Source: Planctomycetota bacterium (GTDB taxonomy: Bacteria; Planctomycetota; J058). Taken from it: a DNA stretch of 49,765 nucleotides. Both the position numbers and the translations under genes were made by a program. The stretch is taken from assembly GCA_023954375.1 (NCBI GenBank), contig JAMLIC010000062.1, positions 1-49,765 on the forward strand. The letters run 5' to 3'. Positions 48,024 to 49,765 of the stretch are shown in pieces; the stretch's first letter is position 1; each line of letters begins with the position of its first letter. Under the pieces are notes generated by a model. The model did no database searches. It was not told where the DNA came from and was given only the letters and a program-made list of their open reading frames with translations.

Positions 48024-49673
48024 ATGCTCCGCTTCGAAGACCTGATGGCGGCGCGGATCCTCGACCGGCAGGTGCCGGACAAGCGGCTCGCCATCCTCGG
48101 GGCGGTGGGCGCCCTGCGCGCCTCGCACTCGCCCAAGAGCCTCCTCTCCAGCCTGGTCGAGGGCGAGGTCCTGACCATGGAGCAGGCCCGCTGGGTCCAC
48201 GCGCAGGTGGAGCGCTACAAGCGGAGCCGGGGCGTGGCGGTCTACAGCCACCTGCTCGCGCGCGAGGGGCTGCCGGCCGAGCGCGTCCGGCGCCTCGTCG
48301 AGCAGGCGGGCCCCGAGGCCGACCTCAACGCGCTCGGCGACGCCGTGGTCGCGGCCGGCCAGCTGCCGCCGCACCGGGAGCAGCAGCTGCGGTTCCAGGC
48401 CCGCCTGGCGGCCGACCGCGACCAGGCCAGCCAGGTGCAGGCCTGGCTCGCCGCGCACCCGTCGACCACGAGCGAGGAGCAGACCCAGGTCGACATGGTC
48501 GCGCCCTCGTCGCTCACGTCGCTCTCGTCGGTCCCCGCGGAGGGGCTCTCCGGGGGTGGGGCCGCGGCGCCGGACCCTGCCGCGAGCGGCGCCCTGCGCC
48601 TGCCGCCCGACCCCGGCGCCAGCGCGGTCCTGCGCCTGGGCGAGATGGCCGCGGCCCTGGCCGGGCCGGTGCAGGAGGAGGCGCGGCGGATCGTCCGGGG
48701 GACCCTCTCGGACGCCGACGACGAGCTCCCCGGGCCGCAGTTCAGGATCCCCGACTGGATCGACATGTCGGACCCGCGCACGGGCAAGCAGCTGGCGGGC
48801 TACCGGATCCTCGGCCGGGTGGGCGCCGGCGCCATGGGCACCGTCTACCTGGTCGACCGGCAGGACGAGCCGACGCGGCCGGTCGCGCTCAAGCTGCTCC
48901 CGAAGGACGCCGACGCGGACGCCAAGGGGCGCTTCAAGCGCGAGATCCTGGCCAACAGCTTCTTCTCCCACCCCGGGGTGATCGAGATCCTCGACGCGGG
49001 GGAGACCGAGCAGGGCCACCCGTTCATGGCCATGGAGTTCTTCGACGGCAGCGACCTGTCGGTCGTCCTCGACGCCGAGAAGCGCCTCCCGGCCCGGCGC
49101 GCGCTGCACCTCGGCCGGCAGGTGCTCGAGGCGCTCGGCGCCTGCCACGCGGCCGGCGTCGTGCACCGCGACATCAAGCCGGCGAACATCCTCGTCTCGC
49201 GCGACGGCGAGGTCGCCAAGCTCATGGACTTCGGGATCGCCCTCGTGCGCGAGCTCGGCGAGTTCGAGGGGGCCGTCTTCCGCTCCATGGAGGGCGGCGT
49301 CACCGGCACGCCCGAGTTCATGTCCCCCGAGCAGGCCGGGGGCGACACCCTCGGCGAGGCCTCCGACCTGTACTCGCTCGGCTGCGTCCTCTACCTGATG
49401 CTCTCGGGCCGCCTGCCCTTCGAGTCCGAGAGCTCGCAGGGGTTCATCTCCTGCCACCTCCTCGAGGACCCGCTCCCCCTGGCGCAGGCCCACGCCGACA
49501 CCAGGGCGCTCCCGCGCGAGCTCCTCGACCTCGTCGACGCCCTGCTGCGCAAGGCGCCCGACGAGCGCCCGAAGGGCGCCAAGGCGGTCGTGGAGGTGAT
49601 CGACCAGGTCCTCCCCCGGCTGCGCGACAAGACCGGGCGCGTCGGGCTGTGGGGCATGCTCTGGGGCCGATAG
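48024..49673 (+). CDS. Soluble Ser/Thr protein kinase with helical N-terminal region
   Basis: 549 residues from the ATG at 48024; an in-frame ATG at 48006 has no ribosome site. Residues 1-140 are helical, with LMAARILDRQVPDKRLAILGAV, LVEGEVLTMEQARWVHAQVERYK and AVYSHLLAREGLPAERVRRLVEQ. This is similar in style to the N-terminus of the kinase at 13827. A low-complexity linker follows. The kinase domain spans about 260-520 with VGAGAMGTVYLVD, VALKLLPKD, VVHRDIKPANILV (His381), MDFGIALV (Asp402) and GTPEFMSPEQAGG. There is no membrane helix. Complete and apparently active. Its stop lies 45 bases before the homopolymer tract that ends the window. Confidence 0.92.
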   Translation: MLRFEDLMAARILDRQVPDKRLAILGAVGALRASHSPKSLLSSLVEGEVLTMEQARWVHAQVERYKRSRGVAVYSHLLAREGLPAERVRRLVEQAGPEADLNALGDAVVAAGQLPPHREQQLRFQARLAADRDQASQVQAWLAAHPSTTSEEQTQVDMVAPSSLTSLSSVPAEGLSGGGAAAPDPAASGALRLPPDPGASAVLRLGEMAAALAGPVQEEARRIVRGTLSDADDELPGPQFRIPDWIDMSDPRTGKQLAGYRILGRVGAGAMGTVYLVDRQDEPTRPVALKLLPKDADADAKGRFKREILANSFFSHPGVIEILDAGETEQGHPFMAMEFFDGSDLSVVLDAEKRLPARRALHLGRQVLEALGACHAAGVVHRDIKPANILVSRDGEVAKLMDFGIALVRELGEFEGAVFRSMEGGVTGTPEFMSPEQAGGDTLGEASDLYSLGCVLYLMLSGRLPFESESSQGFISCHLLEDPLPLAQAHADTRALPRELLDLVDALLRKAPDERPKGAKAVVEVIDQVLPRLRDKTGRVGLWGMLWGR

Positions 49674-49718
49674 TGTGACCGCGGCTACGGGCGAGGATGG
49701 CGGGCGCTGCCGTCCGCC

Positions 49719-49765
49719 GGGGGGGGGGGGGGGGCCCCCCCCCCCCCCGGGGGGGGGGGGGGCCC
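49719..49765. other. Terminal G/C homopolymer tract, probable contig-end artefact
   Basis: Runs of 16 G (49719-49734), 14 C (49735-49748), 14 G (49749-49762) and CCC. Alternating pure G and C runs of this kind at the very end of a contig are typical of assembly or sequencing error and should not be read as biology without confirmation. Confidence 0.75.

Noticed and set aside
1..49765. tRNA genes, CRISPR arrays, insertion sequences or prophage
   Set aside because: I looked for T-arm motifs, regularly spaced repeats, transposase motifs and phage structural genes and saw none; a tRNA could still be missed without a covariance search.

Overview
The window is about 50 kb of very GC-rich, densely coded bacterial DNA on one chromosomal contig. 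The right end finishes in long G and C homopolymers and the left end cuts through a gene, so both edges look like contig ends. The gene types fit a free-living member of the Planctomycetota or a neighbouring deep lineage. Evidence for this is: three Hanks-type Ser/Thr kinases, one fused to a zinc ribbon and a long TPR tail; DUF4058 and DUF5989 proteins; a cluster of exported amidohydrolase-fold proteins; hopanoid side-chain genes hpnH and hpnG; and many unknown proteins with signal peptides. The lineage is an inference from content. No rRNA, tRNA, CRISPR array, phage or insertion sequence was recognised.

Layout. 1-5.6 kb: mutS2 (cut by the left edge) and tilS on the minus strand, divergent from purB. 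5.6-6.3 kb: a gene-free stretch with nested inverted repeats and an anti-Shine-Dalgarno-like motif, then a DUF5989 gene. 6.4-10.4 kb: an outer-membrane barrel protein, a broken von Willebrand A gene, a quinone oxidoreductase and a lipoprotein. 10.4-18.7 kb: a FIST sensor protein, a kinase, a NYN-domain protein and a 1616-residue kinase-TPR protein with a sigma70-like promoter. 18.8-28.1 kb: a DUF4058 gene, then five head-to-tail exported amidohydrolase-fold genes (six domains). 28.3-30.8 kb: hpnG, hpnH and an exported unknown, minus strand.

31.0-36.2 kb: an ECF sigma factor with its zinc-finger anti-sigma, an exported unknown, a ChaN-like protein, a glycine-rich exported protein and a helical-repeat protein, all plus strand. 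36.2-42.9 kb, minus strand: a methyltransferase, an adenine deaminase, an unknown protein with a repeated helical module, a carboxypeptidase-regulatory-like repeat protein and an exported HELGH protease. 43.0-46.9 kb: a small lipoprotein, then a minus-strand run of GST, a B12-binding mutase subunit, the two subunits of a 3-oxoacid CoA-transferase and a second copy of the repeated-module unknown. 46.9-49.7 kb: an exported unknown and a third kinase.

The most unusual content is the 19.8-28.1 kb array. Its encoded domains keep the amidohydrolase frame and C-terminal signature but have lost the metal-binding HxH and other expected ligands. Other items worth a second look are the paralogous repeated-module family (38.6 and 43.4 kb), a dispersed repeat of about 112 bp that can fold (13.5 and 32.3 kb), the intergenic folded region at 5.64-5.83 kb, and gene-end hairpins built from short ACGGAGG or GCAGAGG units.
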